DNA of 38,418 nt from Acidobacteriota bacterium (lineage in GTDB: Bacteria > Acidobacteriota > Terriglobia > Versatilivoradales > Versatilivoraceae). The first letter of the stretch is position 1. Every line of letters starts with the position of its first letter. Where the stretch lies: NCBI GenBank assembly GCA_022826755.1, contig JAJDUG010000035.1, positions 1 through 38,418 on the forward strand, given 5' to 3'. The position numbers and the translations under genes were made by a program. Shown here in pieces: positions 8,520 to 17,683 of this stretch. The notes under the pieces are model-generated. The model saw only the letters and a list, made by a program, of their open reading frames with translations. It was not told the origin of the DNA and searched no databases.

Positions 8520-9021
8520 ACTTTGGCGACAATCTCCACTACCTGTGCAGGGTGCCCCAGCAAACTGTGGATCGGGATGCATGCGGCAACACAGGAGCAT
8601 ATGTGTTCCACAGAGGCCATGGGGACTGAGGTTGGGAGACTGACGGTGCACCTGCAATGCCGCAAGAGGCGTATTACAGGGACGGAGGGACATGGAACAG
8701 CATCGAAGCCTCGCGCGTAACACCAAGGTTTTGATCGAAGTCTTATCGCCTCAAGAAGTTGCAGGGACGTTGCCTGCTCCGATCCGCCGATGGGCAGTCC
8801 GGGGTGGATGACAGGAGCAACCCTGTAGAGGGAAACTCTGGTTAGGGCGCGGACCAGTCCCTATGGTAATACCGTCGCCCCACGCCTTCCAGGGTGTCGG
8901 TCCCGTGCAAAATGATCCCAGCGGGAAGGCCATCGAGCGCCCTTGCGCGTTCATGGTGGATGAGTGTCTCCCTGTGTAGCTTTGTAACCTGTTTGTTGTT
9001 TTATGTGTTGTTGTGTGTCTT
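8520..9021. other. Intergenic stretch without a recognised gene
   Basis: About 500 nt between the cas operon and the pseudogene at 9022. Short open frames exist on both strands, for example a 39-codon frame at about 8692-8811 starting MEQHRSLARN, but none has a convincing ribosome-binding site or a family I know. The stretch just before 9022 is unusually T/G-rich. I see no tRNA, array or insertion-sequence ends. Confidence 0.5.
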
Positions 9022-9410
9022 ATGTCGCACCGTGTTCCACTTCATATCCGCATCTCTCCCGAAACCCTTCAACGTCTCCAGTTCCTCCGTGCCCAGCGGC
9101 ACCTCAACCTCGGCTCCTGGCTGCCGCCCTCATCGATGAGGCCCTCGACCGCGAGTTCGGTGCCGCTCCCACGGATGCGAATGAGCTGGTCGTGCCGGTC
9201 AAGCCCGCGCCCCTCGAACCCATCCCTGGATGGACCCCGGCCAGGCTGATGCTCAATGAAGTCGGGCCGAAAGCCCAACACTTCATCGAGAATAGGTCTT
9301 CGCCATGGCCCGGAAGTGCTGCATGGTCATCTGATCCGATTGTACGTCCTCACCTCAAATCCCCGCTAGCATCAGCTGTTAGGTCTTGTAACTGTTCGGT
9401 CAGGTCGTGA
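9022..9410 (+). pseudogene. Frameshifted ribbon-helix-helix-type DNA-binding protein
   Basis: The first 34 codons from the ATG at 9022 (MSHRVPLHIRISPETLQRLQ and on to LNLGSWL) look like a ribbon-helix-helix domain: a short beta strand followed by two helices. At about 9120-9126 the reading moves to the next frame, where it continues ALIDEALDREFGAA and then a Pro-rich tail ending near PGWTPARL. The join SWL/ALIDEALDREF restores a continuous second helix, which argues for one gene broken by a small indel. Such proteins are usually antitoxins or small repressors. No toxin gene is visible next to it. An assembly error could also explain the shift. Confidence 0.55.
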
Positions 9411-9463
9411 TGGCAAGGATTCAAGGGCTGTCGGACCCTCCCCGCGCCTGCGGAGATCAGGGC

Positions 9464-9916
9464 CTACCACCCGGCCCGCCTCGGCTCCCTGAAGGCATCC
9501 TTGATCAGGAAGACTTCCGGATCCTTCCAGCTCCCTTGTATGCCCACGATGTCGTAGCGCCAGGCAGCCGCCTGGCGGCGAAGCCCCCGGCGATAGTCGG
9601 CGGCTGCCCCACAGATCTGCCGCTGCTTGGCGATGCCCACCGCTTCCTCGGGACCTCCGTAGAGACGATTCCGGCGATATTTCACCTCGATGAAGGCCAG
9701 GATGTCTCCGTCCCAACCGATGAGATCGATCTCCCCCGAGCGGCTGCGGTAGCGGTGGGCGACAATGCGATACCCTTGCCGCTTCAGGAAGGCGTAGGCA
9801 ACCAGTTCTCCCTTCATGCCCGTTTCCGAGGTGTTGGGCCGGCGGGGAGGCCGGTCGCGACCGAAGCGGCATCCGGCCAGCCATCGCCTTCCCTTTTCAA
9901 ACCAAGCGGAACGCAC
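9464..9916 (-). CDS. YraN / UPF0102 family nuclease-fold protein
   Basis: 150 residues from the GTG at 9916, chosen because AGGAGG lies just upstream. The open frame continues about 57 codons further but without family similarity. The core matches UPF0102: KGELVAYAFLKRQGYRIVAH, SGEIDLIGWDGDILAFIEVK and a C-terminal RYDIVGIQ strand. GEIDLI and FIEVKYR carry the Asp and E-x-K pattern of the restriction-endonuclease-like fold. The family's cellular role is unproven. It lies about 200 nt downstream of cysS in the same direction and may be read through from it. Confidence 0.85.
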   Translation of the reverse strand: MRSAWFEKGRRWLAGCRFGRDRPPRRPNTSETGMKGELVAYAFLKRQGYRIVAHRYRSRSGEIDLIGWDGDILAFIEVKYRRNRLYGGPEEAVGIAKQRQICGAAADYRRGLRRQAAAWRYDIVGIQGSWKDPEVFLIKDAFREPRRAGW

Positions 9917-10120
9917 CACCTCCACCTCCTGGCCCCGGGGCCTTGATCGGACCGGTCGAGAACCGTCAACAGGTTGTAGAGGGAGAGTGACCGAAGGAGA
10001 AGCCCGGCAACGAGGAGGGAGAGCCTTACTGCCTTGCCCAAGGGAGCGCCGCGGGGAGAAACCGTATGGAGGCAAGAGGGTCCGCAACGGAACTCGACCG
10101 GCTCCGCGGCAGGATCGGTC

Positions 10121-11512
10121 CTACCGCTTCTTCCAGCGGACGCCGTCCCTGGTGTCCTCCACCAGGTAGCCCAGCTCGAAAATCCGGTTGCGGAGCTCGT
10201 CCGCCAGGGCGAAGTCCCGGGCCTGCCGCGCCCGGCTCCTTTGCTCGATCAGGCTTTGAATTTGGGGGTCCAGCCTGGATTCCTCGGACTCCCAGAGCGG
10301 CAGGACCCGGTTGAGCCTGTCCATGGTCGCCAGAATCGCCGAGCCGTCGTCGTCATGCACCCGGCCGGCAGCCAGGGCGGTATTGACCTCCCGCACCCAG
10401 TCGAAGATGGCTGCCAGGGCCTGGGCCGTGTTGAGGTCCTGGTCCATGGCCTCCTCGAACTTCTTCAGAACCACCTGGCAGCCGGACTGGAGTTCGGCGC
10501 TGGAGCCCCTCGGCAGCGTCTCGGTTTCGATCCGCTGCCTGAAGTCCTGCAGCCGCTGGAGCGAGGCCCCGGCCTGGCTCACCGCATCCATGGTGAAGTT
10601 GAGTTGGCGCTTATAGGGAACGCTTTGCAGAGCGTAACGAACGGCTCCGGGTTGAACTCCCTTCTGCAGCAGGTCCCGAAGCGTAAAGAAGTTGCCCTTG
10701 GACTTGGACATCTTCTCGCCATCCACGATGAGATGCTCCCCGTGGACCCAGTAGCGCACGAAAGGCTTGGCAGTGGCGGCCTCGCTTTGCGCAATCTCGT
10801 TCTCGTGGTGGGGAAAGATGAGATCCACCGCTCCGCAATGCAGGTCGAAGGTCTCGCCCAGGTATTTCATGCTCATGGCTGAACATTCAATGTGCCATCC
10901 CGGCCGACCGGGACCCAGTGGGGTCTCCCATCGAGGTTCCCCGTTCCTGGGAGCTTTCCACAAGACGAAGTCCCGCGCATCCTGCTTGTCGTATTCGTCC
11001 ACATCCACGCGGGCCCCCACCCGAATTCCCTCCCGGTCCAGCTTGGCCAGCTTCCCGTAGTCCCCGAAGGACTCAATGCGGAAATAGATCGATCCGTCCT
11101 GCTCGTAGGTGTAGCCTCCGGACTGAAGCTGCCGGATCAGGGCCACCATGTCATCGATGTGATCGGTCGCGTGAACGGCTCGGTCGGGTTTCTCGATGCC
11201 CAGCCGATCGCAGTCCTCGAAAAAGGCTTGGGTAAAGCGGTCGGTAAACGTTCTGAGCTGAGCGACGGTTTGCGCCTCGGAGTTCCGAATGGTCTTGTCG
11301 TCAACGTCGGTGATGTTCATGACGTGAAAGACCCCAAATCCCTTGTGCCGCAGATAGCGCTTCAGAACGTCCTGGAAGACGAAGGTTCTGAGGTTTCCGA
11401 TGTGGACATAGTCGTACACCGTCGGACCGCAGGTGTACATTTTGACTTGCCGGGGCTCCAGCGGTTGAAAGGGTTCGGTCCTCCCGGAGAGGGTGTTCGT
11501 CAACCGCAACAT
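10121..11512 (-). CDS. cysS: Cysteine--tRNA ligase
   Basis: 463 residues. This class I aminoacyl-tRNA synthetase shows the MYTCGPTVYD segment with zinc-ligand Cys28, the HIGH-type motif HIGN at 37-40 followed by LRTFVFQDVL, a second zinc region around GWHIECSAMS, and KMSKSKGN. It charges tRNA-Cys with cysteine in the cytosol. The ATG is about 90 nt downstream of a good divergent promoter (11600-11629), shared back-to-back with smc. Length and motifs are normal. Confidence 0.97.
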   Translation of the reverse strand: MLRLTNTLSGRTEPFQPLEPRQVKMYTCGPTVYDYVHIGNLRTFVFQDVLKRYLRHKGFGVFHVMNITDVDDKTIRNSEAQTVAQLRTFTDRFTQAFFEDCDRLGIEKPDRAVHATDHIDDMVALIRQLQSGGYTYEQDGSIYFRIESFGDYGKLAKLDREGIRVGARVDVDEYDKQDARDFVLWKAPRNGEPRWETPLGPGRPGWHIECSAMSMKYLGETFDLHCGAVDLIFPHHENEIAQSEAATAKPFVRYWVHGEHLIVDGEKMSKSKGNFFTLRDLLQKGVQPGAVRYALQSVPYKRQLNFTMDAVSQAGASLQRLQDFRQRIETETLPRGSSAELQSGCQVVLKKFEEAMDQDLNTAQALAAIFDWVREVNTALAAGRVHDDDGSAILATMDRLNRVLPLWESEESRLDPQIQSLIEQRSRARQARDFALADELRNRIFELGYLVEDTRDGVRWKKR

Positions 11513-11599
11513 GAGTGAAATCTCCTGCAGGACGCCTGGGCCCGGCGACGCCTTCCGCCCACCCGATCGCCACCTGGGGTCGGGTCGAATTCCGGGCCT

Positions 11600-11629
11600 A
11601 GAATAGACCGCGTTTCACCGATAAGTCAA
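11600..11629 (-). promoter_or_regulatory. Candidate cysS promoter
   Basis: TTGACT (11629-11624) and TATTCT (11605-11600) on the minus strand are separated by 18 nt, a sigma70-like arrangement facing cysS about 88 nt away. Confidence 0.5.
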
Positions 11630-11655
11630 TACGTGCGAGTCTTTTCCATGGTGCT

Positions 11656-11684
11656 TTGCACTCCTGCCCCATCCGTGGTAAACT
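11656..11684 (+). promoter_or_regulatory. Candidate smc promoter
   Basis: TTGCAC (11656-11661), a 17-nt spacer, then TAAACT (11679-11684). It lies inside the long open frame upstream of the likely smc start, which supports choosing the downstream TTG at 11774. Confidence 0.5.
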
Positions 11685-11773
11685 CGCCGGGTCAGCATGA
11701 AATCCTACCTTTTCCCGACCCTGTCAAACCCAACGGTTCCAGTTGGCGTCAAGCCTTTGAGGGTGCCTTCCTA

Positions 11774-14700
11774 TTGCTGAAACTGAAGCAAATCCAGATT
11801 CAAGGGTTCAAATCCTTCGCTGACAAAACCGAACTGACTTTTGACGGATCCGGCATCGCCGCCATCGTGGGACCCAACGGTTGCGGCAAGAGCAACATCT
11901 CGGATGCCATTGCATGGGTATTGGGCGAGCAGAGCGCCCGGACCCTTCGCGGCGGGAGAATGCAGGACGTCATCTTCAACGGCACCCGCTCCCGGCTGCC
12001 GTTGGGGCTGGCCGAGGTCAGCGTGGTTCTGTTCGATCCGGAGAAGGCGGAGGACCCGACCTCGACCGCCTCTTCTTCCGCAATGGCGGCTTCGGCCGGC
12101 AAGGATCCGGCAGCCGGCCAAGACGGCGTCCCTCGCAGCGGCGAGGCGACGATCGAGGGTTCCGGTCGGACCGTTCCCTTCGAGGGCCGGACGACCCCAA
12201 CCTCCAAGAAGAAGGGAAGGCGTTCCAGGACACCGGCCAGGCCGGGAGAGTTGGTGGTATCCCGGCGCCTCTTTCGTTCGGGTGCGAGCGAGTACCTCCT
12301 CAACGGAAGGAAGGTCCGATTGCGGGATGTTCAGGAGATTTTCCTGGGAACAGGACTGGGGCCGGATTCCTACGCGCTGATAGAGCAGGACCGGGTAGGA
12401 CTGATCCTCAGCTCCAAGCCCTCGGATCGACGGGCCATCATCGAGGAGGCGGCAGGCGTCACCAGGTTCAAGGTCAAGCGCAAGCTGGCTGCCTCCAAGC
12501 TGGAACAGGCCCGGCAGAACCTCCTCCGTGTCAACGATATTACCGAGGAGGTTTCCCGCCAGCTCGACACTCTCAAGCGGCAGGCCGGCAAGGCCCGACG
12601 CTACCGGGAGCTCAGTCAAGAAGCCCGGGATCTCTCCAAGAGCCTCTTCTCCGCCCGCGCCCGCCACCTGAAAACCCAACTGAGCCAGGTAACGGAAACA
12701 TTCGAGCAATTCCGGGACCAGGTCGATCGGAAACAGGGCTTCATCCAGGAGCAGGAGACGCATTTCCGCCGAGAGAACGACGCCCACTTCGAGGCCGAGA
12801 CCGAATTGAAAGGGCAACGTGAACAGTTGTCCCGGTTGCAGATGGAGAACCAGCGGGACCAGCAGACGATTCAGCATCAGAAAGACCGGCTCGACCAACT
12901 GGGAGTCCGGTCTCGCGAAAACGCTCTCGAGCTTCAGCTTCTCTCGGAGCAGGAGGCGCGATTCCAGGCGCAAGTCGAAGAAAAACAGCAGGCACTCGAG
13001 GAGGTTACCCGGCAGTTCGACAGCCTGGAGGAGCAGTACGACGCTCGCAATCGGGAACAGGTGCTCCGGCAGAGCAGGCTGGGCGAACTGGAGACATCGG
13101 GAGACCGGCTACGGTCGGAACAACTGGAACTGCTGAGTCGAGCGGCAACCCTTCGCAGCGCCGTCATCCAATTGGAGGAGCAGGAAAAGCAATTGGCGCT
13201 GCAGTCCGGCCGCCTGGAAAACGATCGCCGGCAGACATCCCGGGATCGTCAGAGCCTGGCGGACTCCTGCGAAGATGCCGGCAGCCGGCACGCACTGAAA
13301 GAGGCAAGCCTGCGTGAGTTGACCGGCAGAGTCACTGGGCTCTCGGCCGAGTTGAGCCGGGAACGGGAGCAGCAGGTTCGAGCCCGGCAGCAGGTGGCCG
13401 CGAAACGGGAAGATCTGAGCGCGCGGGATCAACGACTCCAGTCCCTTCAGGAGCTGGCCGCCCATCATGCCTACAGCGCCGAATCGGTGCGGATGCTGTT
13501 GTCGGTGGCCGACCGCTCCGGGGGCGCCGACTTTCGGACCCACGGGATCCTGGCCGACCTGGTGGAGGTGGATGCCGATTACGAGAAGACGGTGGAACAG
13601 TTCGTGCGACACGAGCTGGAATATTTCCTGGTGGATTCTCCGTCCAACGCGCGGGAAGGCATCGACCTGCTGCGCAAGAGCGGCGCCGGCAGATCCACCT
13701 TTCTGTTCCCCGGCAATGGCGCCTCCGAGCTGGCTCCCGACACCCTGGAAGCCCTGATCCAGGATCTGGTGGATCGAGACCCGCGGCTGGTTCCGATGAG
13801 CGCCGTCATTCGTCTTCCCTCCCGCCACAGGCAGCGCCTCCGTTCCGCCCTTCCCCATCTGTTCCACAGTCTCATTGCCCCCGGCTACGAGGCGGCCCTG
13901 GAGATCGCTCGAGCCCACCCGAAGTTGACGGTACTGACGCCGCAGGGCGAGGTGTTTCGCGGACAGCTCATTTCCGGCGGCAGCGGGGACCAGCGTGGAC
14001 ACCTCTCCCTGAAACGAGAGATCCGCGAGCTGGACCGCCGGCTCGAATCGGCCCGCCGGGATCTGCTGTTGCTGGAGGAACGGTTCGAAGCGCTGAATCA
14101 ATCGGTGCAAGCCCGCGAGGAGGAGTTGACTCTGGCGAACCGGCAGGCGCAGGAGCTGGAAAAGGAGCTGGTGGGTTCCAACCACCGCCTCGAGACCCTT
14201 TCCGGCGAACTGCAACGCCTCACCCAGCGGGAGCAGGAAGTTGCCCGGGAAGTCCGGAGCGTCGCTCAAGAGCGGTCGGAAATCGGGCGGCGCCGCCTCC
14301 GATCCGGATCGAAAATCACAGGGGCCGAGGCACGCAAGACCGAGTTGGACCAGGCCATCGACTCCAATCAAACCGACTGGAGCCGCTTGAGGGACGAATG
14401 GTTGCAACATTCGCAGCAGTTGAGCCTGGTGGGCTCGGAGCTGGCCGCCTGCGGTGAGCGCAAGCTCGCTACCGAGGCCGACCTGGAACGGATTCAAGCC
14501 AGCCTGCAAGCCTGCCTCCAACGACGGACCAGGCTGAACGCCCAGCGGGAAGAGTGGTCCGGTCAGAGCCTGGAGATAGAGACCTCGGTGCGACAACTGG
14601 AGGAGACCGTCTTCCATCGAGCCGCGCAACGGGTTTCTCTGGAGGCTGAGATCCGGATCGGGGAGGGACGGTTGGAGGCGTCCCGAAAGGCCCAGGCACG

Positions 14701-15535
14701 ACTGGGAGAAGAGCTGCAGGGGTGGCGCCTGGAACTGGACGAACTGAGGAACCGGAAGACGCAAATCGAGGTCGACCGGGCCCGACTCACCTCCGACTAT
14801 TCCCATCTGGAGGAGACCTGCCGCCAGGAGCTGGGGGAACCCCTGGAATCGCTTCAGGTGGAGGAGGCCGGTGAATTCAACCACGAGACCCATCGGAAAG
14901 CGGAGGCGCGATACCTCCGGCTCAGGAAGCGCCTGGATTCCATGGGGCCGGTGAACATGATGGCCCTGGAGGAATTCCAGGAATGCGAGGAGCGATTCGA
15001 TTTCCTGAACCGGCAACGCCAGGACCTGCTCGATTCCATTGAGGACACCGGCGCCGCCATCCGCGAGATCGACGAAGTCTCCTGCGAGCAGTTCCAGCAG
15101 GCCTTCGACGCCGTGAACCTGAACTTCAGGGAAAGCTTCCGCGAATTGTTCGGCGGGGGACGGGGCGAAATGAAGCTGCTGGACCCTCAGGACCTGCTGG
15201 AGACGGGGATCGAGATCGTCGCCCAGCCCCCGGGGAAGCGATTGCAAAATGTGCTGCTGCTCTCGGGCGGCGAAAAGGCCTTGACCGCCATCGCCCTTCT
15301 GCTGGCCATATTCAGCTACCAGCCCAGCCCTTTCTGCGTCCTGGACGAAGTCGACGCTCCTCTGGACGACGTCAACCTGGGGCGATACTCCCAGAAGATC
15401 AAGTCCATGAGCGGGGAAACCCAATTCCTGCTCATCACCCACAGCAAGCGCACCATGGAGGCGGCCGACGCCCTCTATGGAGTGACCATGGAAGAGGCCG
15501 GCGTGTCCAAACTGGTCTCGGTCCGGATGAACTGA
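11774..15535 (+). CDS. smc: Chromosome partition protein SMC
   Basis: 1253 residues from a TTG start giving (M)LKLKQIQIQGFKSFADK, the standard SMC beginning. Upstream in-frame codons run through a promoter and are unlikely to be translated. The N-terminal head has Walker A GPNGCGKSN (33-41). A long coiled coil surrounds a hinge near HGILADLVEVDADYEKTV. The C-terminal head carries LLSGGEKALTAIALL and Walker B CVLDEVDAPLDD. SMC works with ScpA and ScpB, not seen here, to organise and segregate chromosomes. Odd feature: about 60 extra residues (roughly 92-155), rich in Ser, Thr, Gly and Lys, interrupt the first head between LFDPE and RPGELVVSRRLF. This explains why the protein is longer than usual. 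Confidence 0.96.
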   Translation: MLKLKQIQIQGFKSFADKTELTFDGSGIAAIVGPNGCGKSNISDAIAWVLGEQSARTLRGGRMQDVIFNGTRSRLPLGLAEVSVVLFDPEKAEDPTSTASSSAMAASAGKDPAAGQDGVPRSGEATIEGSGRTVPFEGRTTPTSKKKGRRSRTPARPGELVVSRRLFRSGASEYLLNGRKVRLRDVQEIFLGTGLGPDSYALIEQDRVGLILSSKPSDRRAIIEEAAGVTRFKVKRKLAASKLEQARQNLLRVNDITEEVSRQLDTLKRQAGKARRYRELSQEARDLSKSLFSARARHLKTQLSQVTETFEQFRDQVDRKQGFIQEQETHFRRENDAHFEAETELKGQREQLSRLQMENQRDQQTIQHQKDRLDQLGVRSRENALELQLLSEQEARFQAQVEEKQQALEEVTRQFDSLEEQYDARNREQVLRQSRLGELETSGDRLRSEQLELLSRAATLRSAVIQLEEQEKQLALQSGRLENDRRQTSRDRQSLADSCEDAGSRHALKEASLRELTGRVTGLSAELSREREQQVRARQQVAAKREDLSARDQRLQSLQELAAHHAYSAESVRMLLSVADRSGGADFRTHGILADLVEVDADYEKTVEQFVRHELEYFLVDSPSNAREGIDLLRKSGAGRSTFLFPGNGASELAPDTLEALIQDLVDRDPRLVPMSAVIRLPSRHRQRLRSALPHLFHSLIAPGYEAALEIARAHPKLTVLTPQGEVFRGQLISGGSGDQRGHLSLKREIRELDRRLESARRDLLLLEERFEALNQSVQAREEELTLANRQAQELEKELVGSNHRLETLSGELQRLTQREQEVAREVRSVAQERSEIGRRRLRSGSKITGAEARKTELDQAIDSNQTDWSRLRDEWLQHSQQLSLVGSELAACGERKLATEADLERIQASLQACLQRRTRLNAQREEWSGQSLEIETSVRQLEETVFHRAAQRVSLEAEIRIGEGRLEASRKAQARLGEELQGWRLELDELRNRKTQIEVDRARLTSDYSHLEETCRQELGEPLESLQVEEAGEFNHETHRKAEARYLRLRKRLDSMGPVNMMALEEFQECEERFDFLNRQRQDLLDSIEDTGAAIREIDEVSCEQFQQAFDAVNLNFRESFRELFGGGRGEMKLLDPQDLLETGIEIVAQPPGKRLQNVLLLSGGEKALTAIALLLAIFSYQPSPFCVLDEVDAPLDDVNLGRYSQKIKSMSGETQFLLITHSKRTMEAADALYGVTMEEAGVSKLVSVRMN

Positions 15536-15590
15536 TTCCCCTGCCGCCGACCCTCTTCTCACGGGTTTCAAACGGGTTCTCACATGGGCC

Positions 15591-15618
15591 TTGACAACCA
15601 TCCTCCATGTACTAGAAT
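15591..15618 (+). promoter_or_regulatory. Candidate purC promoter
   Basis: Perfect TTGACA (15591-15596), a 16-nt spacer and TAGAAT (15613-15618). Transcription would begin about 95 nt before the purC ATG. Confidence 0.55.
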
Positions 15619-15718
15619 GGCCCCCTCCTGAAGGAAAAATCCGGGCAAGCGAAGGGTTCGAGGGTCTCCTCCCTATTCCCGCCTGGCGTTCCCAAACGAA
15701 AGGACAGCGATTAATCCC

Positions 15719-16618
15719 ATGGCCGTAGAGAGCCTGCAAACCGAGGTGAACTTACCCCACCACCACCTGGTCGGCAGAGGCAAGGTCCGAGACAACTACG
15801 AAATCGGGGACCACCTGCTGATCATCGCCACGGACAGAATTTCCGCCTTCGACTATGTGCTGGCCAGTGGCATTCCCAACAAGGGACGCATCCTGACCCA
15901 GATGTCGCTCTTCTGGTTCGAGCGCATCGCCGATATTGTTCCCCACCACCTGGTGACTGCCAACGTCGAGGACTTCCCGGCCGATCTTCAGCCCTATTCC
16001 GACCTGCTGGCTGGACGATCGATGCTGGTGAAAAAAGCCGAGGTCTTTCCGGTGGAATGCGTGGTCAGGGGTTACCTGGCCGGATCGGGCTGGAAGGAGT
16101 ACCAGCAGTCCCAGTCGGTCTGCGGTATCCGGCTGCCTTCAGGACTGCCGGAATCGGCCCGTCTGGAAGAGCCTCTCTTTACTCCCGCCACCAAGGCCAC
16201 CACCGGTCACGACGAAAATATTTCCTTCGAGCGCATGGTCGACGTGGTTGGGCAGGACACGGCCGAGAGGCTCCGCGACATTACCCTGGCCATCTACAGC
16301 AAGGCCCGCGATTACGCGGCCTCCAAGGGCTTCATCATCGCCGACACCAAGTTCGAGTTCGGCGCCTACCAGGGCGACATCATTCTCGTCGACGAGGTCC
16401 TGACTCCGGACTCTTCCCGGTTCTGGCCGGCTTCCGACTACCAGCCCGGAAAACCCCAGCAGCCCTTCGACAAGCAGTTCGTGCGGAACTACCTGGAAGA
16501 GATTCAGTGGGACAAGAAGCCCCCCGCTCCCAAGCTGCCCGACTGGGTCGTGGAAGCGACCAGCCGGAAGTACATGGATGCTTTCGAGCGCCTCACCGGC
16601 AGAAAACTGGACGGCTGA
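15719..16618 (+). CDS. purC: Phosphoribosylaminoimidazole-succinocarboxamide synthase
   Basis: 299 residues. SAICAR synthetase joins CAIR and aspartate using ATP, a middle step of de novo purine synthesis. Visible family motifs are the N-terminal RGKVRDNYEIGDHLLIIATDR, where GKVRD binds ATP, SAFDYVL, VECVVRGYLAGSGWKEY, and the late IIADTKFEFG and DEVLTPDSSRFWP. The C-terminal PFDKQFVRNYL places it with the longer, roughly 300-residue form of the enzyme. It stands alone, with no other pur gene nearby. Confidence 0.97.
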   Translation: MAVESLQTEVNLPHHHLVGRGKVRDNYEIGDHLLIIATDRISAFDYVLASGIPNKGRILTQMSLFWFERIADIVPHHLVTANVEDFPADLQPYSDLLAGRSMLVKKAEVFPVECVVRGYLAGSGWKEYQQSQSVCGIRLPSGLPESARLEEPLFTPATKATTGHDENISFERMVDVVGQDTAERLRDITLAIYSKARDYAASKGFIIADTKFEFGAYQGDIILVDEVLTPDSSRFWPASDYQPGKPQQPFDKQFVRNYLEEIQWDKKPPAPKLPDWVVEATSRKYMDAFERLTGRKLDG

Positions 16619-16794
16619 CTGCCGGCAGTTCGCCTTGCAGAAACCGACGAGGCCCGCCGATGAAGTACGTTCCCTCTAATTAACAAAACAATCGATTGAA
16701 TGGGGAGTTTCTTCCCTGTCAAAGACGTTTTTCAGTCTCTATTTGAGAAGAATGTCCCTAATAATTGCTGAATGACGCAGGCTCCCGGTGAGAA

Positions 16795-17679
16795 ATGCGC
16801 GCTGGCTTCTACGACTTGCACATTCACTCGAATTACTCCAGCGACGCTGACCACCCTCCAAGGCGGCTCTTTGAAATGGCTTGCGAATCCGGTCTTGCCG
16901 GTCTCTGCATTTCCGACCACGACACGGTGGCCGCCATCGCCGAGGGAACGCGCCTGGCTCGGGAATTTCCCCTTGAGTTTTATCCCAACGTCGAGATCAG
17001 CACTCATTACCTGAGCCGCAAGTTCCACGTGCTGGCCCCCCTGGTCGACTACCGCTCCGCCGAGTTGCAGTCAAGGCTTCAAGGCCTGGCCGAGGGAAGA
17101 CGCCAGCAGGCGAAAGCAAGGGTGGAGCGGCTGCGGGATTCAGGTTTCGAGATTACACTTGACGAGGTCATCCAAGCGACCCGTAATCCGATACCGACGG
17201 GCCCGGCCATCGCTCAAGCCCTCTTGGCGAAACCCGAATCCCGCGAGTCCCCCAGGCTGCACCGCTATATTCACGGGAAGGAAGCCGCCCGAGGGGTCAT
17301 CGCCTTTTATCGGGACTTTTTTGCCCCCGGGAAACCTGCCTTTGCCGAGATGGAGCGGCTCGGAACCCTGGAAGCCCTTCCGTTGATCCGCCGGGCAGGC
17401 GGCGTCCCGGTGCTGGCCCACCCGGGAGCTCCCGGCTATGAGGCCGACGAGCAGGTTCTGCAGACCTTTGCCGATCATGGACTGGCCGGACTGGAGGTCT
17501 ATTCCTCCTACCACGAGCCCGGGTCGATCCGACGGTTCTCCGACTGGGCGGATCGCTGGAATCTGGTGAAGACAGCCGGCTCGGATTTTCACGGGAGTAT
17601 CAAGCCGCACGTTCGCATCGGCTCTGTCAAGGCCCGCGGCAGAGAGATGATTGAAGAGCTGCTGGACAGGAGGGACTGA
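16795..17679 (+). CDS. PHP-domain phosphoesterase
   Basis: 294 residues. Motif I is FYDLHIHSNYSSDA; motif II is LCISDHDTV; further metal ligands lie in PNVEIST, VLAHPGAPG and AGSDFHGS. This is the pattern of the stand-alone PHP family that includes the YciV/RNase AM 3',5'-nucleotide bisphosphate phosphatase or 5'-3' exoribonuclease. The substrate here is not certain. The insertion between motifs II and III (the helical EGRRQQAKARVERLRDSGF region) also fits YciV-like proteins. The CvpA-like gene starts 4 nt after its stop, so they are likely one operon. Confidence 0.85.
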   Translation: MRAGFYDLHIHSNYSSDADHPPRRLFEMACESGLAGLCISDHDTVAAIAEGTRLAREFPLEFYPNVEISTHYLSRKFHVLAPLVDYRSAELQSRLQGLAEGRRQQAKARVERLRDSGFEITLDEVIQATRNPIPTGPAIAQALLAKPESRESPRLHRYIHGKEAARGVIAFYRDFFAPGKPAFAEMERLGTLEALPLIRRAGGVPVLAHPGAPGYEADEQVLQTFADHGLAGLEVYSSYHEPGSIRRFSDWADRWNLVKTAGSDFHGSIKPHVRIGSVKARGREMIEELLDRRD

Positions 17680-17683
17680 CTGC

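Noticed and set aside
8692-9020. Possible structured RNA or group II intron remnant before the ribbon-helix-helix pseudogene
   Set aside because: I could not find a domain V-like hairpin or typical intron ends, only unremarkable sequence.
13109-15739. 876-codon open frame on the minus strand opposite smc
   Set aside because: It is the GC-rich mirror of a certain smc coding frame. Its translation is low-complexity with no domain, and it would overlap smc and the purC start.
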